DNA of 64,000 nt from Archegozetes longisetosus (GCA_018873245.2 JAEMBT020000004.1:11974418-12038417), one strand, 5' to 3'; positions 1-13,893 are shown, numbered from the stretch's first letter. The notes: generated by a model not told the origin, from the letters alone. Made by a program: numbers and translations.

Positions 1-369
1 CTTATAGTCATAAATTGAATTGTTAAGGGTTTTCTCCTTCGCTCGTCTTTGACCTGCTATTAATGCCAATCAAATTAGATGCCAATGTCCTTCAGTTAAG
101 AACAAGTTTTATTTTTTCCTCTGTTTCTCTCTGTCTTTTTCTCTTAAAACCGCACGTCTGAAAGTCAATGTTCGCATTGATTAACGACCAATTTTTTGAT
201 GCATAATTTCCTTTTTTTCTGTTGATCTCATCCTTTAAAATGTTATTCAGAGCAGTCAATGAATCGCTGTCTGTGGCTGTACTTTAAAACAACTACTACT
301 ATATGATACGCATTGCATTATTATTATTAATATTTCCTACTTCTTAATTTCTTAACCCCTAAACTTTAG

Positions 370-3300
370 GAAAGACTAAACAGAAACGAAAGACAACGTT
401 TTCGCGAAGAAGTGGAAATGTTAAAAGGGTTACAACATTCCAATATCGTTCGCTTCTATGATTATTGGGAAGTCAATACACCCAAACGCAAATATTTAGT
501 CCTCATCACTGAATTGATGACCTCAGGAACACTTAAAACGTATGTCAAACATATGTATAATTTTTGACAATTAAAAAACAAAATTGAACCTAAAGCACAC
601 AACGCGCTAAAGTTCAAACTTTAGTTCGAAAAAGTTTTCGCAAATAGTTTTGTGTCATATTTAATCTAACCTAATAAAAGTTTTTTTTAAGACTAATTTT
701 TTTATGCGACTGATAAACAATGAGTTATATCTTTTATCTCTAAAATATTTATTTTATCATTAATGTTGTATCGCGATGACTTTTATAGTCAATTGACTCA
801 ATTATCTGAATATATGGCATGACATGAGAAGTAATCAAATAGAAATTTTCCTCAAATTTTCCAGTTTTTAATTCAATAAAACCATTCACTTTATCCTATG
901 ATAAATTGTTTAGAGAGAAAGTTGTCAAACTATTGACATTTCTGTGGAACAGAGTTTAATGGTATTATTCATAAAACTATTTTGAATAATTGGAATCGTT
1001 TCAAAATTTGAATCTCATTCCTGATAAACGATTTGTTTTGAAGCAAACATAATGTTCATATTGAAAATTGACTCGTTTACAGCTTTTATTAATATTTGCT
1101 TTGATTTCCTTGTGTACAATTATAGTAATATGAATTCTTCTTACTATTAAAAAATAGTGACTTCCCGGTTGATTATGATTATTACTAGGACTTTAATCTG
1201 CTCCCATCCCTTTTTATGTTGACGGAATTGACTATTTTTAAGCTAGCTAACAAACACTAAAACTCGTGTATATTTTTGAGAGTTCGATCAAAACTGCTAT
1301 TTCAAAATTGTTTTGTTTAATTGCCAAATAAACTATAAATAGTCACATAAACTTTGATAAATCTAAAAATTTTGTCGAATGTGATAAAAACAAAACCTCT
1401 TTATTTGATGTCATTAATGTGTTTTTAACTTTTACACAGCACATCGCTACACGAGTTTGAAATTTCAATATCACAATATCGCAGTTTGTCTCAAGCATTT
1501 CCATAAAGACCTCTTTATATTTACCCTTTTTAGCTTCCTTTCAAGGAAGTATTCAATTAAATGCTAAAATTTAATAGAGAACTGTTGAGGTTGGAGTTAA
1601 GTCGAGTCAAACTTATTTGATGAAAAGTTCATACTCAACTGTTGATCAGGAATGTGATCTAGAATGTACAAATTTTTTGTTTGATCGAGACAAACAATTA
1701 TGTCGTCAAATTTAATAGTCCTTAAAGAATCGCAAAATCAATTTTTGTTTTGTAGTTATTTTTAAGTGTCGATCTACTTGAACCAGGTTTTATTAACGCG
1801 AAACTTTGATGATAGGGGTAAATATAGAGCCGTTAAACGGGTAAAACTGTATTACTGTATTCCATTTTCATAAAAATGATTCTTAATAAGTATTGAAAAA
1901 AATTGGATTACAGTCTGAGTTTTGTCGGTCAGGGATTCCATCCCAAACACAATTTGATTTTATAACCTGACCTAAAACACAATTTAGGACTTTTGATGTA
2001 CATTTTAAGCAGTATTTTGTTTAATTATTTAATTCCTTCCTATAATTATTATACGCGACTTGAATTAGAAAGAAAACCTTAAATTTGTGTTTACTATTCC
2101 TCAATGAAACAAGCAAGAAAGAAGGTTATATGCATTAAAACAACTCTAATTACTAAAAATAAATTGGATAATTAATAGCACAGTCGTCATTGATAAATAT
2201 GTTTCTATGTTTTGGATTATTTTTCTAAAGCAAACTTTTTTCAAAACTTGAATCAAACAGATATCTGAGGCGTTTCAAGAAAATCAACTTAAAAGTATTG
2301 AAGTCTTGGTGTCGACAAATATTAAAGGGTTTAAACTTTTTACATTCGAGAACTCCACCAATAATTCATCGCGACTTGAAATGTGACAATATATTTATTA
2401 CTGGAACGACTGGTTCTGTAAAAATTGGTGATTTAGGTTTAGCAACACTAAAGAATCGTTCGTTCGCCAAGAGTGTCATCGGAACGCCTGAATTTATGGC
2501 ACCAGAAATGTATGACGAACACTACGATGAGTCTGTAGATGTCTATGCATTTGGCATGTGTCTGCTCGAGATGGCGACCGGGGAGTATCCCTATTCGGAG
2601 TGTTCCGGACCGGCACAGATATACAAAAAGGTGTCAACCGGTACACCACCGCTTAGTTTTTCCAAAGTCGAGACACAAGAGGTTAAAAATATAATCGAAC
2701 GATGCATCCGAGTGAAAAAGGAGGACAGACCTACTGTCAAAGATCTATTGAGAGATAACTTCTTTGAAGAGGATACTGGTTTTAAGATCGAATTCTGCAA
2801 CAGGGATGAGAGTGTGTCCAACTGTGATTCTAAAGTAGAGCTTAGACTACGCGTCACTGACCCCAAAAAGAGAAAAGAGAAACACAAAGAAAACGAAGCC
2901 ATTCAGTTCGATTTTGACATAGACAAGGACTCTGTTGATGATGTTGCCAAGGCTTTAGTGAGTCTTACTCTTTCTATCTCTCGCTATTTGATGATTGTTC
3001 TAGCTTTTAAGTTACTTCCCCGTTGACTCGATCACTCTTCCTAATAATGGATAGTCTTATGTTATGAATAAATTATTTATTATTTTAATGTCTCGAAAGG
3101 TTGAAACCGGCTTTTTAAGTGAAGAGGACGTTCGCATTGTCTCGTTATTAATCAAAAATCAAATTTCATTACTACTAAAAGACAGGCAACAGTATATATT
3201 ACAGCAACAACATCAGCTCCAAAATCAACAAAACAATTCTGTTGCCAACTCTCCTCAAATTGAGTTGATACAGAAACAGCAACAGCAATATAAACACACA

Positions 3301-6300
3301 GACATTACTACTTTAAATTTAATGGAGGATACAGTTTCAGCCGGAGGTATGTTCTAATGTTCTGACCTATTGCTAGGATCTATAAAAAGTAAAGGGTTTT
3401 CTCTTACTGTTAATGTCATTTTTACTCTACTTTTCGCTTACTCTACTGTAAATTCTCTTTTACGTATTGGATGCACTGGTTTTTAGAGCAGTATAAAAAA
3501 CCTGATCAGTAAAGCGGTTTAGCTCGTATTGGGCCAAATTCAATGAAGCAAAAGTTGGCAGACTTTTCGCCAACGAATGCTTTTTAGTGGTATTTAATTA
3601 CTGTTAGATTAGAAAGACATTGCTTTTTAACACTGTTAACTTAGCGTTTTTCTGCTTGCATTTATCTTATCATAATTTTTTCAGATCATGTAATTACTTT
3701 GAATCAAAATGCATAAGCACTTCATAGCTTAACTTAACCTTTTTTTGACACTGGCTCTTTTTATTGCTTGCGAATAATGTTATCTATAATTTATAATCAA
3801 TTCGAAAACAGTAAAATAGCTATTTTTGATATTTACAAAAGTATTGAAGTTGTATAAGAGAAAAGAAACAATAAAATCAGAGACATTTCTAACTCGAGCA
3901 AATTGCTTTTGACATTAGCGTTCCTTTTAAGCCTACACTAAAAAATAGAAACAAAACATTTGTGACGAACAAAATCAAGTGACAGCTTAATTAAATAGAC
4001 TTTTGTTTATGATAAGACTTCTCGTGACATAATTTTGTCCGTTTGAATAATCTTAAAAGAGGCTAATCTTTATCTAATTACGTAAAAGAGGCTTTACTCA
4101 AACGAGAACCACTTAATAGTGGCGACAATATACCTAAGTCTTATGTTATCTCAATTTTGTTTTCAGTAGTTTTCTTGAAACACAACTACTGTTGACCTTG
4201 ATTTTTTGAGAGTTTTCTATAAATAAGATGATTTTAAGTTGAGCGTCAAATTAAAATTTTAAATTTTTTGTGTATGATCGCAGACGGTTCACCGGAGAAT
4301 ACAATAGTACATGGAGTTGAACAAACTGCTAGCCTGCAAATCGCTCAAACCACTTCTCAGCTTCAAAATTATACTCAAAATGCTGGACAGCAAACTCAAG
4401 TGTTAAAAACTTTGACTGTCGACCCAATTGTATTGAGTTCTAGTCAGACGATTGCCACCAATTCTCAACAAGAAGTAAGGGCAAGTTCGAATCTGATTTG
4501 CAATTATTTCAATGTCTAAGGAGCCTTTATAGCTGTCTAATCTAATCAAATCAGGACTTTGTTAATCACTTATCAATTGTTTAATTAGCAGAACATTAAA
4601 ATTATATTATTTATAATGTTATCACACTTGAGCCGAGCCCTTGAATTTGAGTTGGATTCTGATTAGTTAAACAATTATCAATTTCTCACTGAAAAAGGGT
4701 TCAAATTTTTTTTCAAGATTATGTTTATATTGTATATGTTTATATATGCATTTTATTATGATTTTAAAGCTTTTTATTGCGTTGTTTATCCATCTAATCT
4801 GTATATCACTATTTCTGTATGCAGCATTCCAATTCGGCGATTTCTTCACAATCTCTATTAACGGGCTCTTCTTCAGATAGCAACGAAATAAATTCTGAAA
4901 CAAGTGTTAAATCTCCACCTTTATCACAACAACAAAGTAATATCAATTTAAACATAGCTCAAACTGGAACGCAATCGACTCAAAATCAATGCATAATAGC
5001 AGCAGCACAACAACAATTGGCTGCCAATCAATTAACACCAGTTATAAATGCTACACAAGCGAATGACAATATAATCAGTCAACAAAGTTCTCAAACATGT
5101 AGCTCGAAATTACAATCACAAACTGTAACGCAACAACAGTTACAACAAACTCAGACAAGTTCTCCACTATCGCCAGCACAGATGAGCCAAACGGCCACCA
5201 CGTTGACGACCGGATTGCCAGCATTTCAATCGGGCAGCACTTGTGGGCAGACGGTAGCAGTACTTTCAATGCCTCCTGAATCAGGCTTTGCTACTCTATC
5301 GCAGAATCCTTTAAGTTGTGTTCCTGTTATTTGCAATGCGTCTGTATCTCAGTCTGAATTAACTGAAGTTAATGTACAGCATAATGAGGTATAGTCTCCT
5401 CAATTGACTACCTGTTCGATTGGTTCTTATCACTTCTGCTTTAATTATATGTAGCTTTTCATGTTTTCTTGTTTAGTGTGCTTTTTGCTCTTAAAAAATG
5501 CATATTTAGTTAGCATTGAATTATTTACTTCAGGTTAACGTACAGGCAATGTTACAACAACCCAATCAAAGCCAAACTCAATCTCCACAAGCATTGACCC
5601 AAACACAGGCACAGACAATAAGTTCAAGTTCAGTTAATAAGCAACCGGTGACTGTGACCACTTCGTTGCCAGTCGCTGCTAAAACATCTAATGTTAAAAG
5701 TAATTTGGAGGATTTGAAGCAAGAATTGGAAAAAATTCACCATAGCAGTTCATCACATAATCTTAAGGGTAACTTAGAGGCTAACCTTAAAGAGATATTC
5801 GCTCCGACATCTTCTGGAACTGTAACTCCTGCCCAAACAATTACAAACAGCGTTACACATGCACACACCATTACTACGAGTGCTAATACTTGTGTCCCTG
5901 AAGTGACACAACATTCAAGTGATCACGAAATGCAATTTGAAGGCAAGAGTCACGAATCTTTTAGCAATGATGAGGGAATAGTAATAACAATCAATCCGAG
6001 CACTACTACTTCAATGGCTAGCAATCAGAAGGAAACGACACCACATTCCACTTGTCCAGAGTCTGAAACTCCAAATCAGTCGAATATTCAGTCTCAAATC
6101 AATAATCAAATACCAATTAGTCAGACAAGTAATGAAAACAAAGAGAAAGACCAATTGCTGTCACCAGTAACCAATGCAGACGAGACGGTTCCTCCAGTTC
6201 GAAAACTTTCACGATTTAGTGTAACGCCTGTTCGCGATTCGCCGACAGAAAGTAATAAGTCGAGTGATTTTAAAACAGATAGCAATGTTTGTAAATTAGA

Positions 6301-8177
6301 TTTAGAACAGTCTCCACAGAAGACTCAAATCGATAGCATTATCATAACTCCAGATTTAGTGTCAAAAAGTAGTCATCAAATTAGTAGGGAATCATCAACA
6401 GAGTCAACACCAGCCGATTTCATTGACGCTAATTATCATTCAGTGCGTGATAGTTCGTCTCAAACATCTCCAACACAGGTATGTCTTCGAGAAAACGATG
6501 TCAACTTATTATTGGAAGCTTAATTTATATTTTGTTTTGAATTTTGTTGATTAGAGTGAATTAAATTCACACAATATTCCTCCACATTGTCATCACATAA
6601 GCAAGTATAAAGAGAATGCCAGTTCTAGTGCAATGGGAAGTGCGATCTCACTCAGTTCTTATGAAAGTGCTAGCAGTGGACTCGATCAGGAACACAATCC
6701 AATGCCTTCGATGCCACTGAATGATTGCTCAACTGATACGTTTATGAATACGAACTCGGACACAAGTCCAGAGACAACTAATTCTGGTGCTGATAGTAGT
6801 TATCATACATACCCTTATGGAATGAGGAAATATGCATCTGCTCTGGACCTGAACGCCGAAGGTTTGGAACTGGCACTCGCCAAGTTAATGCGTGGAGTCT
6901 CTCTATCAATAGGACATCATTCCTGTTGCCATAATAACTCGTCTGATCCTAACTTGGCCGATGTTCATAGCAGACGATCTTCAATACATAAAATCTTGAT
7001 CAGAGTCAAAGATATCTCAATACAAACCGATGAGATTTCATCTTGTGATATTGGAGTCAACACTATACTTAACGAGCCACTACTCGAACTCTCAAATCTC
7101 TCATCAAATGAGCGGCAAATACTAGAACAGAAAGCAATGCAACAGCTAATCAGTGAATATAAACTTAATGGTGATCTCTTGAGGACAACACCAATAACCG
7201 ATGACAAAGCCTTTTCTCCGTCACAACAACTGAATCGAAGTTGTAGTCATAATGACGTGACATTACTCGATGACCATTTGGTAAGGTTTTTTGCTCAAAA
7301 TTTCAGAATGTAATTCTTATACTGATAGATTTATGTTTAACCTAAAGATCAAACCGAGTTATAATTCAATGACAAGCTTGAGAAATGATCCTACTTTCAA
7401 CAGCATTATTGAAAGGTATAATAGTTTTTTGATTTTTCATAGAAATTCTGTTCAAATAACAATGAATATTGAATTGTGAATTGCAGACACATTAAAGAGC
7501 AAAAAGAATTAGAAGAGAAGCATTTAAGGGAATTGAATGACTACCTCCATAAACACAATTTGAGCAGTAATATATGTCATAATTTGATCGAAAGGCAACC
7601 AAAGGAGAGACCCCAATCATTAAACATTGCACAAGAAGTGTCGCATCAATTGAAATGTGAATCTTCTCCGACCTCTCCTAAGAAACAGAATTCAGGGGTC
7701 GTTAATCGTAACAAATCTTTAAGCGATGAATTATTGATGCAATTAGTTCAAGACTTGAACACAAGCCCAAAGGGTAAAAATATGAAGGCTTCCATTAGTC
7801 CCAAACACACCGAACAGAAAACATTAAATCAGATTAAAGAAGAACAAGACAAGCAGCGCGCCACTTCGCCATCACCTGCAATGGCGTCACCAGCACCAGT
7901 GAGACGGTCCACCAGCTACACTACAGTTAACAATGCACTACCACAACAGTTTCGGTGTCCCGGCAATTGTTCATCTCCTACACCAATATCGCAAGCGAAT
8001 GTATTCAATTTCAAAAGCGCAACTCCCGTACACTCATTGTCAAACCCAAACAGTCAGTCAATGCAACAATTATCTCCCACAACAGCGAACAGTTACTCTC
8101 AATACACTCCAGGTCCTTTTTATACTTCCAAACTATCCAATACTAGCAATAGTAAGACTCAGTCCACTAATAAATGA
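370..8177 (+). CDS. WNK: WNK (with-no-lysine) serine/threonine kinase, 5' partial, nine exons
   Basis: Phase-consistent exons are 370-539, 2261-2957, 3100-3346, 4284-4474, 4825-5388, 5534-6478, 6555-7280, 7348-7415 and 7487-8177, giving 1432 codons plus TGA. The first exon resumes in mid kinase domain ([19 protein letters not shown]), so the glycine loop and lysine-less beta3 strand lie upstream of the window. Visible are HRDLKCDN, the WNK-type DLG in place of DFG, and the activation loop [14 protein letters not shown]. The PF2-like domain follows ([16 protein letters not shown] to about [11 protein letters not shown]). The rest is a long Q/S/T-rich tail with an RFSV motif near 6210, which is the RFxV/I docking signature used to recruit OSR1/SPAK kinases. 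A short charged helix precedes the C-terminal region. WNKs control cation-chloride cotransporters through OSR1/SPAK. The identity is firm. The 7348 acceptor was chosen because the nearer AG at 7305-7306 breaks the frame. Confidence 0.93.
540..2260 (+). other. Large WNK intron without recognisable content
   Basis: This 1.7-kb intron lies between the two kinase-domain exons. It is AT-rich and carries stop codons in all frames. I see no transposon ends or conserved-looking exon inside. The other WNK introns are 66-940 bp, so this is the longest in the gene. Confidence 0.7.
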
Positions 8178-8501
8178 AAAATAAATCGCATTTGTCATGC
8201 TTTCATCATTTTTAGTACAATTGTTTGCCAATTGACTTGTAATTTATTGGATCATTTGATTAGCTCTCTTTCTGGTCATTTTACTAGTTCTTCCATGTTT
8301 TACAGTTATTAATATGATTATAATAACACATTTTAAGTTACTATTAAATTAAATTGAAGTCTTATTCAGTTTTTAATCCAGTTTAACAGTTAATGCGGAT
8401 ATAAGTTATAAGTAATTAACGACCATTTTATTGAAAAATGTTATTACAATTTTACACATTTCTAGCTTTTAGAACAATTGTAATTCTGTACATAATTATC
8501 A
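8178..8501. other. Convergent intergenic spacer between WNK and TPRA1 stop codons
   Basis: About 320 bp separate the two convergent stop codons, so both 3' UTRs must fit or overlap here. AATAAA-type words occur just after the WNK stop. Nothing else is evident. Confidence 0.6.
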
Positions 8502-10109
8502 TTAGTCTATACTGTGATTTGATGTAATGCTGTCCGGAGAGAATGAAGCACTGGTCGCAAACTGAGTGCTTTCATACAATGCGTTATTTCTTTGAAACAC
8601 AAAATCTCCATCAGTTTTCAATGAAGAACATGATAATTGGTGCGGTAATTGACTTTGAGAACAGTTATCATCAATTGTTTCATCGACCCCATCGTCCACT
8701 TGAGGCTTATATGAAAACATTATCACTGATTGAGTCGAAGAGAAAAATCCGGCCAAAAAAGTCCAGTAAACAAGTGGTGTAAATAAAGTAAAGTAGAGAT
8801 AAGTTGTCACATCAACTATACAAAGACCTTCTATTCGTTGGCCGTAGAAGAGACCACTTCCTATCGCTTGAATAAGGTTCAAGAAGGAGAGCAAAAACGA
8901 GTAGACGTAAAACGATTGTTTGGCTACAATATAAAGACAAGAAAACACAATTATGTAATAATGTATCACACCAATTAGTCACTTATTTTTAGTAATTAAT
9001 TTTATTGTATTGTATTGTATGCAATATTATATATATATTATATATACATAATTAATTTAAATAAAAGCTCTTTTACTCGGTAATGGTATTCTTTGTCTGC
9101 ATGGCGTCCACGGCAGTATAAATACTATGAAATATATCATCGAAAATAAGAGACACGTACAGAACCAGAAAATCATTCCTCCGTGGCTGAAGAGATAGTA
9201 ATCTTTTTTAATTAGGAACGACTCGTCAGGAGCTATTATCTCAAGACATCCTTGACATATACTATATGCCAAGGATATAAATGAAGTGACTAGTAGTACA
9301 CGACGTATCGACGTCTGGCTGTCCAGATGTCCAAACGCCAAACCAAACACTAACACTGATGTTTCTGTTGATAACAGAAAGAAACGAACGACAACCCAAA
9401 ACACCTGAAAATTCGCAATGTATTTAATTAATCGTATGAACTATAGGTATTAGTGAGTTGTGAAAGCAAAAATATAGACAAACTTTGTCAGTAATATCTC
9501 CTGCGGGTGACGTCACGTTGACCAACATTGAAATTACACAACGAGTCAAACTTGTGCCCACATTAATACAAACCAGCAGATAGAAAGTGGCAAATATTGG
9601 AGATGTAGTTTGTTTCAGCTTCTGTTTAGTTGATTTAAAACGGTACAATAAAAACAATAAAAACAATAAGTTTGGTATAAATATGATTCCATCCCATATC
9701 CGAAGTCTATTTAGAGAATAAGCAGTTTTAAGTATTATTAATAGTCAATAATTTTATAGGGTATCGATTTATTAACCGTCAACACTGAATAAGTCACTAA
9801 TTATTATTGAAATTGAGATTTTAGACTTCGATATTTATAACTAGATACTTGACGTCAATTCAGATAAATTCATGATTAAAAATGATATTTTTAGGCGATT
9901 TTGCACAATGTAATAAGGATTTAGTGAATTTCAAGACTATTTAGCTTATAGTGAGAGACATTTAACGATTAAATGTTTTCATACCTCGATCTTCCAATTT
10001 CTTCGTATAAAATCCATTTGCAAAAATGATTTGGCGGCTGATCTGTTCCATTAGTTATGTTATTAAAAATGGTCGCAATTGTCGTTAAGTCCGTGTCATT
10101 TGAAACCAT
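8502..10109 (-). CDS. TPRA1: Transmembrane protein adipocyte-associated 1 (TPRA1/GPR175-like)
   Basis: Four exons join in phase on the minus strand: 10109-9985, 9706-9484, 9404-9077 and 8923-8502, encoding 365 residues, near the usual length. The product is a seven-pass membrane protein of unsettled function; vertebrate TPRA1 is linked to Hedgehog signalling and fat tissue. Diagnostic stretches are RIWDGIIFIPNLLF, SPIFATFYLLVCIN, FGLAFGHLDSQTSIRRVL, the LPTKQSFYVYSFLL segment across the last junction, IEGLCIVDVTTYLYF and the cytosolic tail element YESTQF. The N-terminus (MVSNDTDL...) carries NDT and NGT glycosylation sequons, fitting an outside location. It is divergently placed from TMEM243, with about 500 bp between the start codons. 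Confidence 0.92.
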
Positions 10110-10608
10110 TATTATACGTCTTCAATTATGTCATACGATATATGATTTCAATATTTAGTCAAATCAAACATTTGATTAAGAGTAATGTGCAATAAATAAC
10201 AACTTTTCTGGTACTTAAATCAGTTTAATTAAAATCTACACTTAAATAAAACAGTCTTAAGTAAAATTGATTAAAATGTTGACACATTTGTCTTACAATT
10301 ATCGATAAAATAATAATAATAATAATAGCGAACGTTTGTTGTCATTCATTGCTATTACTACTGAATGCACACAAACGACGTCATCGAGTCTTAAGTGCCA
10401 ATTAATAGAACGAACGCCTCTTTATTTTTGATTAAAGGGATAAACATATGATTTCGTAATAAATAAATGAGTTTCTTACTTAAGTTTAGTGGCTCTCATT
10501 CAATTTGAATCTTAATCAATATAAATTAGTTTTGTTCAATAATAATAAAAGTTTAAATAAATATAATTTTGTTGAATAAAATACTAGTAAATCTATAAAT
10601 AATTTCAA
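10110..10608. promoter_or_regulatory. Shared divergent promoter interval of TPRA1 and TMEM243
   Basis: This 499-bp gap lies between two divergent start codons and must hold both promoters. It has short AT repeats (an ATAATA run near 10310-10327) and one GC-richer patch, ACACAAACGACGTCATCGAG, near 10370-10390, which contains a CRE-like TGACGTCG/CGACGTCA core. Only the position and this motif are seen; promoter function is inferred. Confidence 0.4.
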
Positions 10609-11616
10609 ATGAACGTCAATGAAAATGAACCTTTGATTACAACGAGCACTTCATTGACTGATAACAGACCACTTTTTGGCGATCGATCGCCGAGTAGAGT
10701 ATTAATAAATTTATTTGATTCTATAACTGTTTCATGAATGAGTTAGTTTTTTCTTTAATCTATTTTTCAATTTTCATGTCTATTAAAGGATCGTATAATA
10801 AGTCTATCGTTGGTTTCGTTGTGCGGACTCTTATTACTGATAGCAATCATAACATTGACTACCATTAAATTCAGTGCAATTAACTTAATAACAATTTTGG
10901 TTATATTTTCATTCACGTGTTCGCACGCATTACTCATTCATTGGTACCGATTAGGTATTGACCTTTTGCTAATCTTTGTCTGTTGTCTGTCTGATCAAAT
11001 GTTAGCCAAACTTTGCTTCAAGTTTGATAAAAGTTTTTCAATAGCTAACTAGATTTTCAGTAATTATATCAAGTTGATATCAATTCTAGATTTTATTGAG
11101 TTTCAAAAACTTAAACTTAATGATAGTTTTACACAAACTTATAGTCTTATGAGTTGTGAAAAATTTCAAAATTAAGGCTCGCATTGAGCTTCATTAATCA
11201 GTTGAAATTCTAATGAGGCCATTATTGATAGGAAATTGCTCATTACAGGTTATTAAGACTAGAGATATATTGATTACGATATTACGAATAAGTTATTAAA
11301 GCTGGAAACCATTAAATTTCTAATAAACTATTTTAACTTCTACATGACTTGAAGTCTTTAGTGAATTGTTAAAATGTTCGTAGTAATATTGATTTACAAA
11401 CATCGATAATTGAGCGAGATGTAATAATGTGGGTCGAGTTGTAAACCGAATTGATATTCCTCACAATTTTATCTTTAATCAGTAACAATAAGCAACGAAT
11501 TTAAACTATTTTTAGGTGATTTGGATCCAAAGTTTCGATATCTGCTATTCTGGAATTCTGTTAATTTATGTTCCGTTTGTATTGTTGCGATTTGGTATTA
11601 CAATATCAATAAATAA
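10609..11616 (+). CDS. TMEM243: Transmembrane protein 243 (TMEM243/MM-TRAG family)
   Basis: The exons are 10609-10698, 10789-10954 and 11516-11616. They join in phase to 118 residues, the same length as the vertebrate protein. The N-terminal DNRPLFGDRSPSR and the following DRI, together with the C-terminal HWYRLGDLDPKFRYL, match the family closely. Between them lie about three hydrophobic segments, and a fourth hydrophobic stretch ends the protein. Function is poorly known; it is a small multi-pass membrane protein. Two AATAAA words (11608-11613 and 11612-11617) overlap the stop codon, so the poly(A) site may lie inside the first exon or intron of HDAC11 downstream. Confidence 0.9.
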
Positions 11617-11626
11617 AGAGGTAAAG

Positions 11627-13314
11627 ATGAGGTAAAGATTGAGTTTCCGTTCTCGAAGTTATCTTGATGATCCGTCGCGACCGAATCGTTACTAATTTAC
11701 AACTTTTGTAATTAGCTCTCAAAACGAAAACTCATATTCATCTTCACATTCACTTCATTTTTATAACAAACATGATGAAAACTTCATTCCTATTGTATAT
11801 AATGAAAATTATGATATCGGTTTCTTCAAAATCGAAAATATCCATCCATTCGATACGAAAAAATGGGGAAAAATCGCTAAACTTTTGGAGGAATATATCA
11901 AAAAGGTACGAAACATTTTTCGGTGCTTGAACAAGCAAAAAGAAACTTAAATTGATGAGAAATATTTGCTAGGAATTTCAAAGAGAAACAAGTGCAAAAT
12001 ATTATGTGTCTCCGTCTCATATGATATCTACAGAAGAATTATCTTTAGTTCATTCGCCAACATTTATTCGACAAATGCACTCGTCGTCATTTGCTGTCGC
12101 TAGAGCTACAGAAGTTTTTATTTTATTAATTTGCCCTATGTTTATAACCAGAAAAAGGCTGATAAGGGCCATCAAATGGCAGACTTCTGGTAATATTTTA
12201 GACGTTGATACCGATCAAAAACTTGTGCTGTTGCAGATTGCTCTATCTCCAATAACATAAGTCCGAGAGTGATACTAAGGCTATGTACTTTTATATTTGC
12301 ATAGATCGTCGAAAATTAATTAAGATATCATTTTAGGATCAATTCTCGCTGGATTCATTGCTTTGAAGTACAAATGGTCTATAAATTTAGGTGGAGGTTT
12401 CCACCATTGCAGTGCGAACAGAGCCGAAGGTTTGAGCAAATAAATTTATTTTATTTTACATTTAAAATTTTTGATTTTTTTCATAGGCTTTTGTTTGTTT
12501 GCTGACATAACTCTTACAATTCGATATTTATGGCGAGAAGTTGACGACAAGTTAAAGATTTTAATAATCGATTGTGATGCACATCAAGGAAATGGTTATG
12601 CCAGAGATGTGCTCAAAATGAACAAATCAGAACAGTCAGTCTAACCAAAATCGATTGGGTTTACTTTTGTGTTGATTAAATTCTTCATTTGAATAGAAAA
12701 TTGGTTTACATAATGGATATGTTCAATCCAAGCATATTTCCTGGTGATGAAAAGGCTAAATCTTCAATCGATAGAGCTGTTCATTTACGTTCACGAATTA
12801 AAGATAAAGAGTACTTGGATTTGTTGAAGTTGTAAGTCTAACATTGACGGACTAAATTATTTGAATTTCTAAACATAAATTATTACTTGATTATAGTCAC
12901 ATTAGAGCCACATCAGATACAGATAAGTTCAATCCTGACTTAATTATATACAATGCGGGGACTGATGTGCTTGAAGGCGACCCTTTAGGAAATCTCAGCG
13001 TTACGCCTCAGGTATGTGATTATTTTGTAATTAAGCTTTTGGTTTGTTAAAAAGTCGACTTTATCTTCAATTTAGGGAATAGTAGAGAGAGATGAGATTG
13101 TTTTTAGACATGCGAAGCAACACAACTGTTCAATTTTAATGTTATTGAGGTATTACAGTTAGATCAAATGCAGTCCAATCAATATTTTAAAGTCATTTCA
13201 TAAATTGAGTTTATTTTTTGTTTCAGTGGAGGATATCAGAGAAATAATGCGCCAATTATTGCGTCTTCAATTCGTAATTTATTTGATCGAAAGTTGATAA
13301 CTCCTACTAATTAG
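11627..13314 (+). CDS. HDAC11: Histone deacetylase 11 (class IV HDAC)
   Basis: Exons 11627-11631, 11716-11905, 11973-12189, 12337-12429, 12487-12634, 12697-12831, 12897-13011, 13076-13149 and 13227-13314 join in phase to 354 residues; human HDAC11 has 347. Exons 2-9 are well supported. The five-base first coding exon (ATGAG followed by GTAAAG) is inferred because exon 2 has no in-frame Met. Zn-hydrolase signatures are present: LGGGFHHCS, IDCDAHQGNG, YNAGTDVLEGDPLG and SGGYQRNNA. The enzyme removes acyl groups, preferentially long-chain fatty acyl in the human protein, from lysines. Its predicted start is ten bases after the TMEM243 stop, so transcription must begin inside TMEM243 or be shared with it. 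Confidence 0.92.
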
Positions 13315-13893
13315 CAATACTTTTAATAATTAATACTGATTAAGATAAATAGAATTTGACTCCATGTGAGTCATCAAATATTAGTCAAGTTATATAGTTT
13401 AAATTGTTTGAATAATGTTGCCTAATCTTTAAACCATCTGTTATTGAGGATGTCGATTTACCTGTGTATTGATTAATACTACAATTTGATGCTCTTATGT
13501 TTATAATTATTATAATTAGTAGTCATATGATTGAATTTATGTTTATAATAAAAATGTTCCTATTTTTAATGACCAGAAAAGCATACGTCAAATATTTCAA
13601 TTATACCATATTAGAGAAAAATTAATATTTTTATTAACCTAACTTCAAAATAAACCAAACCTAAAACTTAAAAAGTTTTGTCGTTTCAAGAGGCATTTAA
13701 AGGGAATAGTGTATTACATAAATAACGTAATGCAAAAGGAAGAAAGGGAAAAAAGGAAATGTTTTACAATATTATCACTAACGAATGATAAACAGAATTT
13801 TAGTTTTCAATTCTCACGTATTTTATGTTAAAAAGTTAAGTGATTTCGCGCCAAAACATAATGAACACTTTTATTGTTAATACTGATATTTAA
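13315..13893. other. HDAC11-ORC1 intergenic spacer
   Basis: This is AT-rich sequence of about 580 bp. It must contain the HDAC11 3' UTR and the ORC1 promoter. An E2F-like TTTCGCGCC word lies at about 13846-13855, fitting a replication gene. I see no missing BAH-domain exon of ORC1 here. Confidence 0.5.

Noticed and set aside
2591-2902. Minus-strand open frame inside the WNK kinase exon
   Set aside because: It is the shadow of a strongly conserved kinase exon on the other strand.
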